The notes: a model not told the origin generated them from the letters alone. A DNA stretch of 64,000 nt from Carboxydothermus islandicus (GCF_001950325.1 NZ_BDJL01000007.1:12980-76979), one strand, 5' to 3'; shown: positions 17,698 to 27,106, counted from the stretch's first letter. Translations and numbers: made by a program.

Positions 17698-18230
17698 CTG
17701 GCATAATAACAGCGATAACACAGGGCGATATAATTTTTGTCACCAACCACTATTTGTTCCTTTTCCCCCGATAAACGGTATGATATCGTAGCTTCCTCTC
17801 CGCACTCAAAGCAAACTGCTTTTAATTTATCTACCCGGTCAGCCAGAGCTAACAGTTTGGGCATTGGGCCAAAAGGATTTTCGTAAACATCCAAATCCAA
17901 ACCGGAAACCACCACAATTTTCGAACGCCGGCGCAAATTTAAACAGGTGTCCACCAGTTCATCGCTAAAGAATTGGGCTTCATCCACCAGTACTGCATCG
18001 TAATCTTTAGCTAAGTCCCAGATTATCTCAAAATCAAAACTGCTTACCGGATACGATTCCAGTTCAAAACCACTTCTACTGGCTATTTTTTTGTGTCCAA
18101 AGCGGTTGTCTAAAGCATGGTGAAAAGCTATTACTTTTTTCCTGGCATACATAAGCCGTAAAGCCCGGCGCACTAATTCCTCCGATTTCCCTGAAAACAT
18201 TGGCCCGGTAATGACCTCAATTCTTCCCAT
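17679..18230 (-). CDS. tdk: Thymidine kinase, type II
   Basis: A 183-residue enzyme that phosphorylates thymidine in salvage. The P-loop GPMFSGKSEELVRR is at residues 8-21, the Walker-B-like VLVDEAQFF near 80 and the nucleoside lasso VVSGLDLDVYENPFG near 105. The zinc ligands are CFECG near 139 and CYRCYY near 172. Follows the DUF4387 gene by 12 nt, but shares no pathway with it. Confidence 0.95.
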   Translation of the reverse strand: MGRIEVITGPMFSGKSEELVRRALRLMYARKKVIAFHHALDNRFGHKKIASRSGFELESYPVSSFDFEIIWDLAKDYDAVLVDEAQFFSDELVDTCLNLRRRSKIVVVSGLDLDVYENPFGPMPKLLALADRVDKLKAVCFECGEEATISYRLSGEKEQIVVGDKNYIALCYRCYYARKKEER

Positions 18231-18242
18231 TTTGCCTCTCCT

Positions 18243-18557
18243 TTACAGGTCAATTTCTGCAATTAAAAGCGGTGCATGCTGCTGGGCCCCGTAAATATCG
18301 GTTTCCCCCAGGTGTCCTGCTGGCAGGGGACGAACTATAGTAAACTTCACCGCCAGTGCCGGATCAAAATAATATATACCGATAATTTTATCTTCGGAAA
18401 TTTTATAAAGCTTTTTTATTAATTCGCTATTAATAGCTTTTTTCCCTTTAACCATTTCGTAAATTTCCTTATCTTTAAAAATAATGTCAAATGTTAGCTC
18501 AAAAGGTCCGGAATTTTTACTGCGGATTACTCTGGCAATATCAATAAGTTTTACCAC
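18243..18557 (-). CDS. DUF4387 family protein
   Basis: 104 residues with the DUF4387 landmarks: LIDIARVIRSKNSGPFELTF at residues 4-23, then YYFDPALAVKF near 62 and TDIYGAQQHAPLL near 86. This family nearly always sits beside an AtuA-like protein, as here (6 nt downstream). Biochemical role is unknown. Likely GTG start. Confidence 0.82.
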   Translation of the reverse strand: MVKLIDIARVIRSKNSGPFELTFDIIFKDKEIYEMVKGKKAINSELIKKLYKISEDKIIGIYYFDPALAVKFTIVRPLPAGHLGETDIYGAQQHAPLLIAEIDL

Positions 18558-18563
18558 CGCCCA

Positions 18564-19922
18564 CTACCCCCCTATTTCAAGGTATTCGATGGGAAAAAGG
18601 TTTTCCGGATCTTCCACTTCCACCAAATGGTGGATGGAGAAATTATAAACATCGCCTACCGGAATGTCGGAAGGAGAAAAGGGGAACGCCAGATTTCCGG
18701 CGGTGGAAATTCTCCCGGGAAAACCAAAATGGAGCATGGTACTGCGGGTAAAGCCTAATATCTGTTCGGCAGTATTTTTATCTTCCGCCACCACATCCAT
18801 AACAATGCCAATTTCATGGGAAAGCTTGTTTTCCGGCTCCAACGCCCCCATAACACCGTTTATCCCGTAAACAATAAAGTTTAGATAATACTTCCCCTTT
18901 AGTTCCGGAAAATTATCTTCCACCCGTTTTTTTACCCCTGATGCTATTGACCGGAAATTTGCAATAAATTTCGGGTCCCTGCTGCCGGCAATGCTAATAG
19001 CCCGGAATCCTACTCTTTTTACTCCTTCAATTTTCAGGTAGTAAATGGTGGTTTTAATAAATTTAGTACCGGTAACCCTCACCGTTCGGTCATCTACCGC
19101 TTGAAATTTCACCTGTGAGAGGTCAAGCTTACCTCCCGGCCCGTGTAACTCAAAAGGGCTGGTCTTTTCATAAAGGGAATGGGCCGAGACCGAAAGGGGA
19201 GTTGCCCGCCGTTCGGGATTTAAAGGGTAAACTACAAATCCTTCCCGGTCGAGTTCCCCCATCAGACAGTCGCTGCCGCTGCCCGGCTCTGTAGCAATAG
19301 CCGCACATTCCAATATTTTACCCAAATGCAGGGATAATCCCACATCAAAGCCGTGGGCCACCGGATAGGCAGCAAATACCGCCGGATCAAAAGTCCTTCC
19401 CGCCACGATTACCTGAGCACCGGCTTTTAACGCTTTGATAAACGGCTCCATTCCTGCCTGGGCAACTATCCGCACCGCTTCCTCTACTTCCTGAAGGGTT
19501 AAGTCCGGAAGGTTGCCTAAAGGTTTAGTTTTACCGTGACTTACTTTCTCTTTTAACCATTCTTTATTTATTTCAGTATCGATAACCGCCATTTTAAAGG
19601 AAAGTTTATTTTCAGAAGCCAGTTCTTTGATAATTTCTACTGCTTCCATTAAATGAACCCTGCCGCCGGCTCCCCCGGCAGTCCCAATTAACAGCGGAAT
19701 ATTTAGTTCCCCACAAGCTTTAAGCATGTAATAAAGGTCCCTTTTGACCGCAGCCCGCTGGGTGAACGATTTGCCGGCGCCTAAGTAGTACGGCCCGGGG
19801 TCTACCGAGCCCGCATCAACAGCAATGACATCTGGCTTTTTTTCCAAGCCAGCTTCAAAAGATTTTACCGGAAAGCCGTAACCTAATATGGCCGTTGGTG
19901 ATAGAATTTTAATTTTTTCCAC
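18564..19922 (-). CDS. AtuA-like (DUF1446) acyl-CoA metabolism protein
   Basis: A 452-residue protein. VDAGSVDPGPYYLG near residue 36, GTAGGAGGRVHL near 81 and AGRTFDPAVFAAYPVAHG near 175 match the acyclic-terpene-utilisation AtuA / DUF1446 family. In actinobacteria and pseudomonads the family occurs in branched acyl-CoA breakdown; in clostridia it travels with DUF4387 and methylaspartate ammonia-lyase, as here. GTG start after GGAGGTTA. The reaction is not established. It may act on the mesaconate/citramalate produced by the neighbouring lyase. Confidence 0.8.
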   Translation of the reverse strand: MEKIKILSPTAILGYGFPVKSFEAGLEKKPDVIAVDAGSVDPGPYYLGAGKSFTQRAAVKRDLYYMLKACGELNIPLLIGTAGGAGGRVHLMEAVEIIKELASENKLSFKMAVIDTEINKEWLKEKVSHGKTKPLGNLPDLTLQEVEEAVRIVAQAGMEPFIKALKAGAQVIVAGRTFDPAVFAAYPVAHGFDVGLSLHLGKILECAAIATEPGSGSDCLMGELDREGFVVYPLNPERRATPLSVSAHSLYEKTSPFELHGPGGKLDLSQVKFQAVDDRTVRVTGTKFIKTTIYYLKIEGVKRVGFRAISIAGSRDPKFIANFRSIASGVKKRVEDNFPELKGKYYLNFIVYGINGVMGALEPENKLSHEIGIVMDVVAEDKNTAEQILGFTRSTMLHFGFPGRISTAGNLAFPFSPSDIPVGDVYNFSIHHLVEVEDPENLFPIEYLEIGG

Positions 19923-19925
19923 GTA

Positions 19926-21170
19926 TTAACCTCCTCGCCTTTTTAACAGGGCAATTGTCCGCTGCATTTCATTATAAACAATCATTAACCCTTCATCTAA
20001 TCCCATCCCGGGTTTGGCTAACATCTGGTCCGGGCGGGTTGCCAGAGCCAAATGCACCGAAATTTGCGCTGAACGGTCGGTTTCGTTGCAAGTACCGCCT
20101 AAATATGCACCTATACCTTTCTTTTTAGCGTAAAGCACCGCCTCCACAACGTTATTAATACCCCCTAAATCGGGAGTTTTTATCTGTACCATGTGCCCTG
20201 CCCTATAATCCGCAAAAAGTTTAATATCTTCTAAAGTATTACACCATTCATCGGCCACTATTTCCACCGGAATACCTCTTTGGTCAATTATTTCCCTTAG
20301 CTTAGATAAAGCCTCGATTTGCCCCCAGAGGCTTCCCATATCTACCGGTCCTTCAATTCGCAGTTTAAAAGGAGATGCCTCCTGCCCTAAAATCGAAAGG
20401 TAGTCGGCAATTTTCTCAAGGTCATTGGCAAAAATTAACCCGATGGTACCATAAACGTCAATATGAATAACCGGACGATATTCTTCGCCGGCCAGCTCAA
20501 ATATCCTTTTTTTCAACCACTTCAGGTAAGCTAAAAGCTTTTCCCCCTGCCGCCCTAATTTTTCCTCCACATTATTAATGAGGGCATGGGGTAAAACGTC
20601 GGCTCTTTTAATAATTGCCTTATCGGCATTGGTGTATAAGTCATCGCCTGTTTGAACAAAAATAGGAACCGGCTCGGGTATCAGCGGTAACTGATATTCT
20701 TCCGCTATCACTTCCGCCATTAGCTTTTTTTGCGCCCGGGCTACGCCATCTAAAAGCGCCTGGGTTAGTCCGTATCTTAAAGCGGTATGTAAAGGTTTTC
20801 CATTAACCGTTAGCTCCCGGTCAAAAATATAAGCAAGGTTTCTAAAGCTATCTACCTCAAGCCCGATTAACTTCGGGCGGATTTCTTTTTCCAGGAACGG
20901 CAAAAAATCTTCAGCAGTAAAAAGAGGGTCCCGACCTCCCGCTCCGGAATACTGCACCGCTGCACAATCGCCGTACGCCACTTCCCCATTCTCCAAAACA
21001 AGCATAACCAGAATCGCTTCACCCTTCTGGCGAATCCTTTTGAAACCGGGAGTTTGGGGTTTTCCCTCGTACCAGAACCCGTTATGTACGGCACCTTTTT
21101 TAATGGCCTCTTGATCATCAAAATAAAAGCCGGTAAGTCCTGGCGCAAAAAGAGCATCGATAATTTTCAC
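19926..21170 (-). CDS. mal: Methylaspartate ammonia-lyase
   Basis: A 414-residue enolase-superfamily enzyme that deaminates 3-methylaspartate to mesaconate. Visible are the N-terminal GYFDDQEAI-type opening, YGDCAAVQYSGAGGRDPLF near residue 72, metal-binding Asp/Glu in IHIDVYGTIG, RIEGPVDMG and IVADEWCNT, and the catalytic Lys in VQIKTPDLGG near 331. GTG start after GGAGGGAG. First gene of an operon with the AtuA-like and DUF4387 genes. Glutamate mutase, its usual partner, is not in the window. Confidence 0.9.
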   Translation of the reverse strand: MKIIDALFAPGLTGFYFDDQEAIKKGAVHNGFWYEGKPQTPGFKRIRQKGEAILVMLVLENGEVAYGDCAAVQYSGAGGRDPLFTAEDFLPFLEKEIRPKLIGLEVDSFRNLAYIFDRELTVNGKPLHTALRYGLTQALLDGVARAQKKLMAEVIAEEYQLPLIPEPVPIFVQTGDDLYTNADKAIIKRADVLPHALINNVEEKLGRQGEKLLAYLKWLKKRIFELAGEEYRPVIHIDVYGTIGLIFANDLEKIADYLSILGQEASPFKLRIEGPVDMGSLWGQIEALSKLREIIDQRGIPVEIVADEWCNTLEDIKLFADYRAGHMVQIKTPDLGGINNVVEAVLYAKKKGIGAYLGGTCNETDRSAQISVHLALATRPDQMLAKPGMGLDEGLMIVYNEMQRTIALLKRRGG

Positions 21171-21313
21171 TTTTATCTCCCTCCAGAATTGCTTCTAAAA
21201 ACATCTTACCCCCACCCCAAATCCCTATGCAAGAGTTTGACGAAAAATAGAGGTTTAAAGATTTTTTCGGCGAATATATTAAGAAATAACAATTTATTCT
21301 ACAGGGTGAGACG

Positions 21314-23332
21314 ATGGAAGAAATTAAGGTCCTTCTTTTAGGTTTAGGACAGGGCGGTACAAGATTTTTAAAAATTCTTGGCAAAAAAAGTAATTTAAAG
21401 CTTATGGCAGTGGAAAAAAACCCGGATGCTTTAGGAGTCAAAATTGCTAAGGACTTAAATATCCCGGTTTTTTTAACCCTTGAGGAAGGGTTAGAGAAAG
21501 CTCCCAACCTTATTATCGACACCACCGGCGACCCACAAGTAGAAAAAACTTTAAAAAACTTAAAGGAAAATATCCCTTATCTTAGCGGCTATATCGCTAA
21601 ACTTTTCATATCTTTAGCTGATGAACTTTTTTACCAGGAGCAAGAGCTTGAAGCCATAATTAACTCCGCCCACGACGGTTTAATTGCGGTAAACCGTGAA
21701 GGAATTATTACCTGGTTTAATAATGCTGCCGAAAAAATTACCGGGATAAACCGCCACCAGGTACTGGGAAAATACGTCGTTGAAGCCATTCCTAATACCC
21801 GGCTACATATTATCCTTAAAACCGGCAAAGCCGAAATTAACCAGTTTCAAGATTTAGGACGGGCAAAAATTATTACCAGCCGGATTCCTCTGATCAATGA
21901 GTTTGGAGACGTAATCGGTGCCTTTGCTATTTTTAAAGATATTACTGATATGCAAAAGTTAGCCGAGGAATTAACCAACCTTCAGGAAATTAAAACCTTA
22001 TTAACTTCGATTATTGATTGTACGCAAGACGCTATCTCGGTGGTTGATGAACAGGGGTACGGGCTTTTAATCAATAAAGCCTACACCGAACTTACCGGAC
22101 TTACCGAAAAGGATGTCATCGGTAAACCGGCAACGGTTGATATTGCCGAAGGGGAAAGTGTGCATTTTCGTGTACTACAGGAAAAACGGCCGATAAAAAA
22201 TATCCCGATGAAAGTTGGTCCCTTAAAAAAGGAAGTGGTGGTTAACGCCGCACCCCTAATTGTCGACGGCACCCTAAAAGGAAGTGTTGCCGTTATTCAC
22301 GATGTCTCGGAATTAAAAAGACTTACCGAAGAAATCGATCGGTTAAAGCGTTCCCTTTCTTCGAGTGCCCGCTACACCTTTGATGATATAGTAGGAGAAC
22401 ATCCTTTATTAATCGAAGCTTTGGAGCTTGCCAAGTTAGCGGCCCAAACTTCCGCTACCGTGTTGCTGCGCGGTGAGTCCGGAACCGGTAAGGAACTATT
22501 TGCCCACGCTATTCATAACCATAGTCCCAGAGCAAAAAAACCTTTTATCCGGATTAATTGTGCGGCCTTAACCGAAAGCCTTTTAGAAAGTGAACTTTTT
22601 GGCTACGAAGAAGGTGCTTTTACCGGGGCTAAAAAAGGCGGTAAAAAAGGTGTTTTTGAAGAAGCCAACGGCGGAACTCTATTTTTAGATGAAATCACCA
22701 CACTCTCTCCCAATTTGCAGGCTAAACTCTTGCGAGTTCTTCAGGAAAAGGAAATTGTTCGGGTAGGAGGTAATCAACCCGTCCCAGTGGATGTGCGGAT
22801 TATCGCTGCTACCAACTTAAACCTGGAAGAAGCGGTAAAAAATAAAACCTTCCGGGAAGACCTTTATTACCGGATAAACGTAATCCCCATTAATTTACCG
22901 GCTTTACGAGAACGTAAAACCGATATTCCCGCTTTAGCCCGGGCTATTGTCCAAAAACTCAACCGGGAATACGGCCGCAATATTAAATTTATCGATCCGG
23001 AAGTTTTTCCCTATTTAATGAGTTATTCCTGGCCGGGAAATATCCGGGAACTTGAAAATTATTTAGGCCGGGCGATGTTAAAAGTATCCCTGGCTGAAGA
23101 CCGCTTAGGCCCCGAACATCTGCCCAAGCTTTTTGAAGAAACTCACCAAACTTCTTTTTCTAAAACCCAGAGCTCAGAGTTAAACTTAAAGAAACTTACC
23201 CGGGAATTTGAAAAATCGGTGGTTAAGGAAGCTCTCGAAAGAGCTAAATATAACAAAACCAGAGCAGCCCAGCTTCTCGGAATAACTCCCCGCAGTTTGT
23301 ATAACAAGCTAAAAGAGTTTGACCTTTTATAA
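21314..23332 (+). CDS. Sigma-54-dependent activator with Rossmann-like and PAS domains
   Basis: 672 residues. Order: an NAD-binding-like fold with LLLGLGQGGTRFLKIL at 8-23 (to about 105); two PAS domains (about 110-215 and 235-330); an AAA+ domain from about 360 with Walker A GESGTGKELFA, the sigma-54 contact loop GAFTGA and Walker B GGTLFLDEI; and a Fis-type HTH ending in TRAAQLLGITPRSLYNKL. It opens sigma-54 polymerase complexes. A -24/-12 promoter lies 79 nt downstream, so its target is probably the leucine dehydrogenase/ketoacid oxidoreductase operon; it is also divergent from the methylaspartate lyase operon. Confidence 0.93.
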   Translation: MEEIKVLLLGLGQGGTRFLKILGKKSNLKLMAVEKNPDALGVKIAKDLNIPVFLTLEEGLEKAPNLIIDTTGDPQVEKTLKNLKENIPYLSGYIAKLFISLADELFYQEQELEAIINSAHDGLIAVNREGIITWFNNAAEKITGINRHQVLGKYVVEAIPNTRLHIILKTGKAEINQFQDLGRAKIITSRIPLINEFGDVIGAFAIFKDITDMQKLAEELTNLQEIKTLLTSIIDCTQDAISVVDEQGYGLLINKAYTELTGLTEKDVIGKPATVDIAEGESVHFRVLQEKRPIKNIPMKVGPLKKEVVVNAAPLIVDGTLKGSVAVIHDVSELKRLTEEIDRLKRSLSSSARYTFDDIVGEHPLLIEALELAKLAAQTSATVLLRGESGTGKELFAHAIHNHSPRAKKPFIRINCAALTESLLESELFGYEEGAFTGAKKGGKKGVFEEANGGTLFLDEITTLSPNLQAKLLRVLQEKEIVRVGGNQPVPVDVRIIAATNLNLEEAVKNKTFREDLYYRINVIPINLPALRERKTDIPALARAIVQKLNREYGRNIKFIDPEVFPYLMSYSWPGNIRELENYLGRAMLKVSLAEDRLGPEHLPKLFEETHQTSFSKTQSSELNLKKLTREFEKSVVKEALERAKYNKTRAAQLLGITPRSLYNKLKEFDLL

Positions 23333-23410
23333 GTATCTTTTTTCCGGAATTTTTTTTCACATTATCTGAATTTTATTTCAACAATTGGTTAAATCCCTTT
23401 TATTAATAAA

Positions 23411-23426
23411 TGGCACGCTTTTTGCG
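23411..23426 (+). promoter_or_regulatory. Sigma-54 (-24/-12) promoter
   Basis: TGGCACG (23411-23417), four bases, then TTGC at 23422-23425. This is essentially the consensus, with GG and GC separated by 10 nt. It lies 54 nt before the ATG of the leucine dehydrogenase gene and just after its likely activator. Confidence 0.9.
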
Positions 23427-23479
23427 TGTCTTTTTTATTGAAAATTTTTAAAATAAAAACTCTCTGGAGGGTTACGGGG

Positions 23480-24523
23480 ATGGAAATTGTTAAAAAGGAA
23501 AATTATCAAGGTTATGAAACCGTACTTTTTGCTACCGATGAAAAGACTAACTTTAAAGCCATAATTGCCGTCCACAGTACGGTTTTAGGTCCTGCTCTTG
23601 GCGGATGCAGAATGTGGTTTTATAAAAGTGAAGAAGAAGCCTTAACCGACGTCCTGCGTCTTGCCGAAGGAATGACTTATAAAAACTCCGCCATGGGTTT
23701 AAACCTTGGCGGCGGTAAAGCGGTAATTATAGGAGATCCGAGAAGTGACAAAACACCGGAACTTTTTGCCCGCTTTGCCGAAGCAGTAAACGCCTTGGGG
23801 GGCAAATACTATACCGCTGAAGACGTAGGAATAACCCCGCAGGATATGCTGGAAGTATCCAAACACACCCCTTATGTTGCCGGGCTTCCCGCCAAAAGCG
23901 GCGACCCCTCTCCCTTTACCGCTCTTGGTGTCTACATGGGGATGAAAGCAGCTTTAGAATATGTTTTTGGCGAACCTTCCCTTAAGGGCAAAAAAGTTGC
24001 CGTCCAAGGTTTGGGCCATGTGGGAATGTATCTTTTAGAACACCTTCATCAGGAAGGGGCGGAACTAATTGTCACTGATATCTTTGAAGATAGGGTAAAT
24101 GAAGCTGTAAAGCGTTTTAACGCCCGTTTTGTTAAACCAGAGCAAATTTATGATGTCGACGCCGATATCTTTGCTCCCTGTGCTTTAGGAGGAATTTTAA
24201 ACGAAAACACCATTCCCCGGCTTAAAGTAAAAATAGTTGCCGGTGCTGCCAATAACCAGCTGGCCAAGCTGGAAGACGGTAAACTTTTAGCGGAGCGCGG
24301 AATAGTTTATGTCCCGGACTTCATCATAAACGGCGGCGGAGTAATTAACGTAGCCGAAGAATTAAACCCGGAAGGCTATGATCAGAACCGGGCAAAAGCT
24401 AAGGTTGCCACAATTTACACTAAAGTTAAAGAAGTCTTAACTCTTTCCCGGGAACAAAAGATAACTCCTCAGGAAGCTGCCATCCTGTATGCTAAAAAGC
24501 GGCTTTTACAAAGGAGGGCTTAA
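23480..24523 (+). CDS. Leucine/valine/phenylalanine dehydrogenase
   Basis: 347 residues. The catalytic region GPALGGCRMW is near 37 and GLNLGGGKAVI near 73, where the lysine is the active-site base. The NAD fold has VAVQGLGHVGMYLLEHL near 178. It deaminates branched-chain amino acids to 2-oxoacids with NAD. ATG at 23480 follows CTGGAGGG; the longer frame from 23426 would begin inside the sigma-54 promoter region. Its product feeds the oxidoreductase genes downstream. Confidence 0.93.
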   Translation: MEIVKKENYQGYETVLFATDEKTNFKAIIAVHSTVLGPALGGCRMWFYKSEEEALTDVLRLAEGMTYKNSAMGLNLGGGKAVIIGDPRSDKTPELFARFAEAVNALGGKYYTAEDVGITPQDMLEVSKHTPYVAGLPAKSGDPSPFTALGVYMGMKAALEYVFGEPSLKGKKVAVQGLGHVGMYLLEHLHQEGAELIVTDIFEDRVNEAVKRFNARFVKPEQIYDVDADIFAPCALGGILNENTIPRLKVKIVAGAANNQLAKLEDGKLLAERGIVYVPDFIINGGGVINVAEELNPEGYDQNRAKAKVATIYTKVKEVLTLSREQKITPQEAAILYAKKRLLQRRA

Positions 24524-24524
24524 C

Positions 24525-24734
24525 TTGCCAAAAATAATTTACGATCAAAATCTCTGCAAAGCCTGCGGTCTTTGTGTGGAATTTTGTCCGGTTAAAGCCA
24601 TAACCTTTACCGCTAATTTAAATGAAAAGGGCTACCGCGTCTTAAGCTTTGACCAGGAAGTTTGCACCGCCTGCGGTACCTGCTATCGCATGTGCCCGGA
24701 CCTTGCTATCACGGTCCAGAGGGAGGGAAAATAA
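24525..24734 (+). CDS. 2-oxoacid:ferredoxin oxidoreductase delta (ferredoxin) subunit
   Basis: About 69 residues with two [4Fe-4S] motifs, CKACGLCVEFCP and CTACGTCYRMCP. It starts at TTG 24525, directly after the dehydrogenase stop, with AAAGGAGGG 6-7 nt upstream. It relays electrons from the catalytic TPP subunits to ferredoxin. Confidence 0.9.
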   Translation: MPKIIYDQNLCKACGLCVEFCPVKAITFTANLNEKGYRVLSFDQEVCTACGTCYRMCPDLAITVQREGK

Positions 24735-24737
24735 ACG

Positions 24738-25799
24738 ATGGAAACGGTATTAATGAAAGGCAATGAAGCGCTGGCCGAAGCAGCAATTAGAGCCGGATTA
24801 AAAGTTTATTTTGGCTATCCCATCACCCCCCAAAACGAAGTTGGTGAATATTTAGCCAAACATCTTCCTCCGGCCGGTGGCACCTTTTTGCAAGCCGAAA
24901 GTGAAGTTGCGGCTATTAATATGGTTTACGGAGCAGCCGGCGCCGGCGTTAGAACCATGACTTCCTCTTCCGGCCCGGGAATTAGTCTAATGCAGGAGGG
25001 AATTTCCTACCTTGCTGCAGCAGAACTCCCCGCTGTAATTGTCAATATGATGCGGGGAGGTCCCGGCCTTGGCGGCATCCAGCCTTCGCAATCGGATTAT
25101 TTTCAGGCCACCAAAGGCGGCGGTCACGGCGACTACCGTTTAATTGTCTTAGCTCCTTCTTCGGTTCAAGAATTATACGACCTTACCATGTTAGCCTTTG
25201 ATTTAGCCGACCACTACCGAAATCCGGTTATGGTCCTGGGCGACGGTTTACTGGGACAAATGATGGAGTCGGTTACGTTAAAACCTTATATCCCTGCTTT
25301 TCCCTTGGAAGAAAAAACCTGGGCCACCCGTGGACGAAAGAACCGGGAACCCAACATTATAAACTCCCTGTACCTTGATCCGGAAAGATTATTCAGTCAC
25401 AACCAAAAACTCTTTAAAAAATACCAAGAAATTGCCGAAAAAGAAGTCCGGGTAGAAGTAATTAATGAAGAGGCTGAATTTTTCTTTGTAGCCTATGGCT
25501 CCTCAGCCCGGATTTCTTTAAAAGTAATTGAACTTTTAAAGGAAAAAGGTATCAATGCCGGGTTAATCAGGCCGATAACCCTGTGGCCTTTCCCTTATAC
25601 CGTAATTGCCGAAAAAGTTAACCAGAGTAAAGGATTTATGGTAGTGGAAATGAGTATGGGGCAAATGGTCGAAGATGTCGAACGGGCAGTAAAGGGCCAA
25701 AAACCGGTTTATTTTTACGGCACCGCCGGCGGTATTGTCCCCTCACCCCAGAAAATTTTTCAAAGAACCTTAGAAATCCTTGAAGGGGGGCAGGAATAA
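24738..25799 (+). CDS. 2-oxoacid:ferredoxin oxidoreductase alpha subunit (VorB-like)
   Basis: 353 residues. FGYPITPQNEVGEYL near 30, QAESEVAAINMVYGAAGAG near 53 and SSSGPGISLMQEG near 78 identify the alpha subunit of the 2-ketoisovalerate/2-ketoglutarate class. Joined with beta, gamma and delta subunits it converts a 2-oxoacid and CoA to acyl-CoA, CO2 and reduced ferredoxin. The upstream leucine-type dehydrogenase favours branched-chain ketoacids. Ends overlapping the beta start by 1 nt. Confidence 0.92.
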   Translation: METVLMKGNEALAEAAIRAGLKVYFGYPITPQNEVGEYLAKHLPPAGGTFLQAESEVAAINMVYGAAGAGVRTMTSSSGPGISLMQEGISYLAAAELPAVIVNMMRGGPGLGGIQPSQSDYFQATKGGGHGDYRLIVLAPSSVQELYDLTMLAFDLADHYRNPVMVLGDGLLGQMMESVTLKPYIPAFPLEEKTWATRGRKNREPNIINSLYLDPERLFSHNQKLFKKYQEIAEKEVRVEVINEEAEFFFVAYGSSARISLKVIELLKEKGINAGLIRPITLWPFPYTVIAEKVNQSKGFMVVEMSMGQMVEDVERAVKGQKPVYFYGTAGGIVPSPQKIFQRTLEILEGGQE

Positions 25800-26542
25800 T
25801 GGCAGAAATTTTAGCCCGGCCGGAAAGCTTAACCAAGGTACCCTTTCATTATTGCCCGGGCTGTACCCACGGTATCGCCCACCGTTTAGTAGCGGAAGTC
25901 ATTGACGAACTTGGATTGGCGGAAAAGACCATTGGCGTTGCCTCCGTAGGCTGCTCGGTTTTAGCCTACGACTACTTTAACCTTGACATGCAGCAAGCTG
26001 CCCACGGGCGAGCCCCGGCGGTAGCTACCGGAATTAAAAGGGCACTGCCGGATAGAATTGTCTTTACTTATCAGGGAGACGGTGACCTGGCTTCTATTGG
26101 CATGGGAGAAATCGTTCACGCCGCCGGAAGGGGAGAAAATATAACGGTAATCTTTATTAATAACTCCATTTACGGCATGACCGGTGGGCAAATGGCCCCC
26201 ACTACTTTAATGGGCCAAAAAACCACTACCACCCCCGAAGGGCGCACCAAAGATAACGGCTTTCCCCTCAAAGTCTCGGAAATGCTGGCCACTTTAGATG
26301 GGGTAGCTTATATCGCCCGGGTAGCGCTCTCTGACCCCGGTCAGGTTATAAAAGCTAAAAAAGCGATTAAAACCGCCTTTACCGTGCAAGAAAAAGGGCT
26401 GGGCTTTTCCATGGTTGAAATCCTCTCCACCTGTCCGACCAACTGGGGCTTAAGTCCGGTAAACGCTTTAAAATATGTCAAAGAAACGATGACCCGGTAT
26501 TATCCTCCGGGGGAATTTAAAAAACCGGAAGGGGAATGGTAA
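25799..26542 (+). CDS. 2-oxoacid:ferredoxin oxidoreductase beta (TPP) subunit
   Basis: 247 residues. The iron-sulfur/TPP opening HYCPGCTHGIAHRL is near 18 and the thiamine-diphosphate motif GDGDLASIGMGE near 97 ends at FINNSIYGMTGGQ near 117. It holds the active site that decarboxylates the ketoacid. Overlaps the alpha gene by 1 nt and the gamma gene follows after 1 nt, so translation is coupled. Confidence 0.93.
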   Translation: MAEILARPESLTKVPFHYCPGCTHGIAHRLVAEVIDELGLAEKTIGVASVGCSVLAYDYFNLDMQQAAHGRAPAVATGIKRALPDRIVFTYQGDGDLASIGMGEIVHAAGRGENITVIFINNSIYGMTGGQMAPTTLMGQKTTTTPEGRTKDNGFPLKVSEMLATLDGVAYIARVALSDPGQVIKAKKAIKTAFTVQEKGLGFSMVEILSTCPTNWGLSPVNALKYVKETMTRYYPPGEFKKPEGEW

Positions 26543-26543
26543 A

Positions 26544-27101
26544 ATGGAGTTTATCTTTGCAGGCTTTGGAGGTCAGGGCATTATGGCCATGGGCATGCTG
26601 TTAGCCCATGCTGCCATTAAAGAAGGTTTTAATAGTTCGTTTATCCCTTCTTATGGCCCGGAAATGCGAGGGGGTACTGCCAACTGCAGTGTAGTGATAG
26701 AAAAAGGGTTCATTGCCTCACCGATAGTTACCGAGCCCGATGTACTGGTGGCAATGAACTCCCCTTCGTTATTAAAGTTTAAAGATACGGTAAAAAAAGG
26801 TGGACATCTTTTTATTAATAGCTCTCTTATCGCCTCCATCCCGACAATAAAAAGTGATATCCATATCCATAAAATACCAGCCAACGAACTTGCTCTTAAA
26901 ATCGGCGAATCCCGGGCTTCCAATATGGTGATGTTAGGTGCAGTTTTAGCCGTAACCAACCTGATTTCCTTGGAAACCGCTCTTCTTAATTTAAACTATA
27001 TTTTTAAAAATAAACCGGAAGTGCTTGCCGTAAACGAAAAAGCCCTGAAAATTGGCTTTCAAAGTTTAAAAGAAAACAAGGTAAAAACAGCAGTAATCTA
27101 A
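26544..27101 (+). CDS. 2-oxoacid:ferredoxin oxidoreductase gamma subunit
   Basis: 185 residues. FAGFGGQGIMAMGMLLA at 4-20 and SYGPEMRGGTANCSVVI near 36 are the family marks of the CoA-handling gamma domain. Last gene of the operon, followed by a bidirectional terminator. Confidence 0.92.
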   Translation: MEFIFAGFGGQGIMAMGMLLAHAAIKEGFNSSFIPSYGPEMRGGTANCSVVIEKGFIASPIVTEPDVLVAMNSPSLLKFKDTVKKGGHLFINSSLIASIPTIKSDIHIHKIPANELALKIGESRASNMVMLGAVLAVTNLISLETALLNLNYIFKNKPEVLAVNEKALKIGFQSLKENKVKTAVI

Positions 27102-27106
27102 AAAAA

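Noticed and set aside
21200-21250. Possible sigma-54 promoter upstream of the methylaspartate lyase operon
   Set aside because: TTGCAT is present on the minus strand, but the -24 GG is absent (CG at the right distance).
23333-23360. TTCCGGAA with T-runs after the sigma-54 activator
   Set aside because: The 8-base palindrome is too short to be a convincing terminator hairpin.
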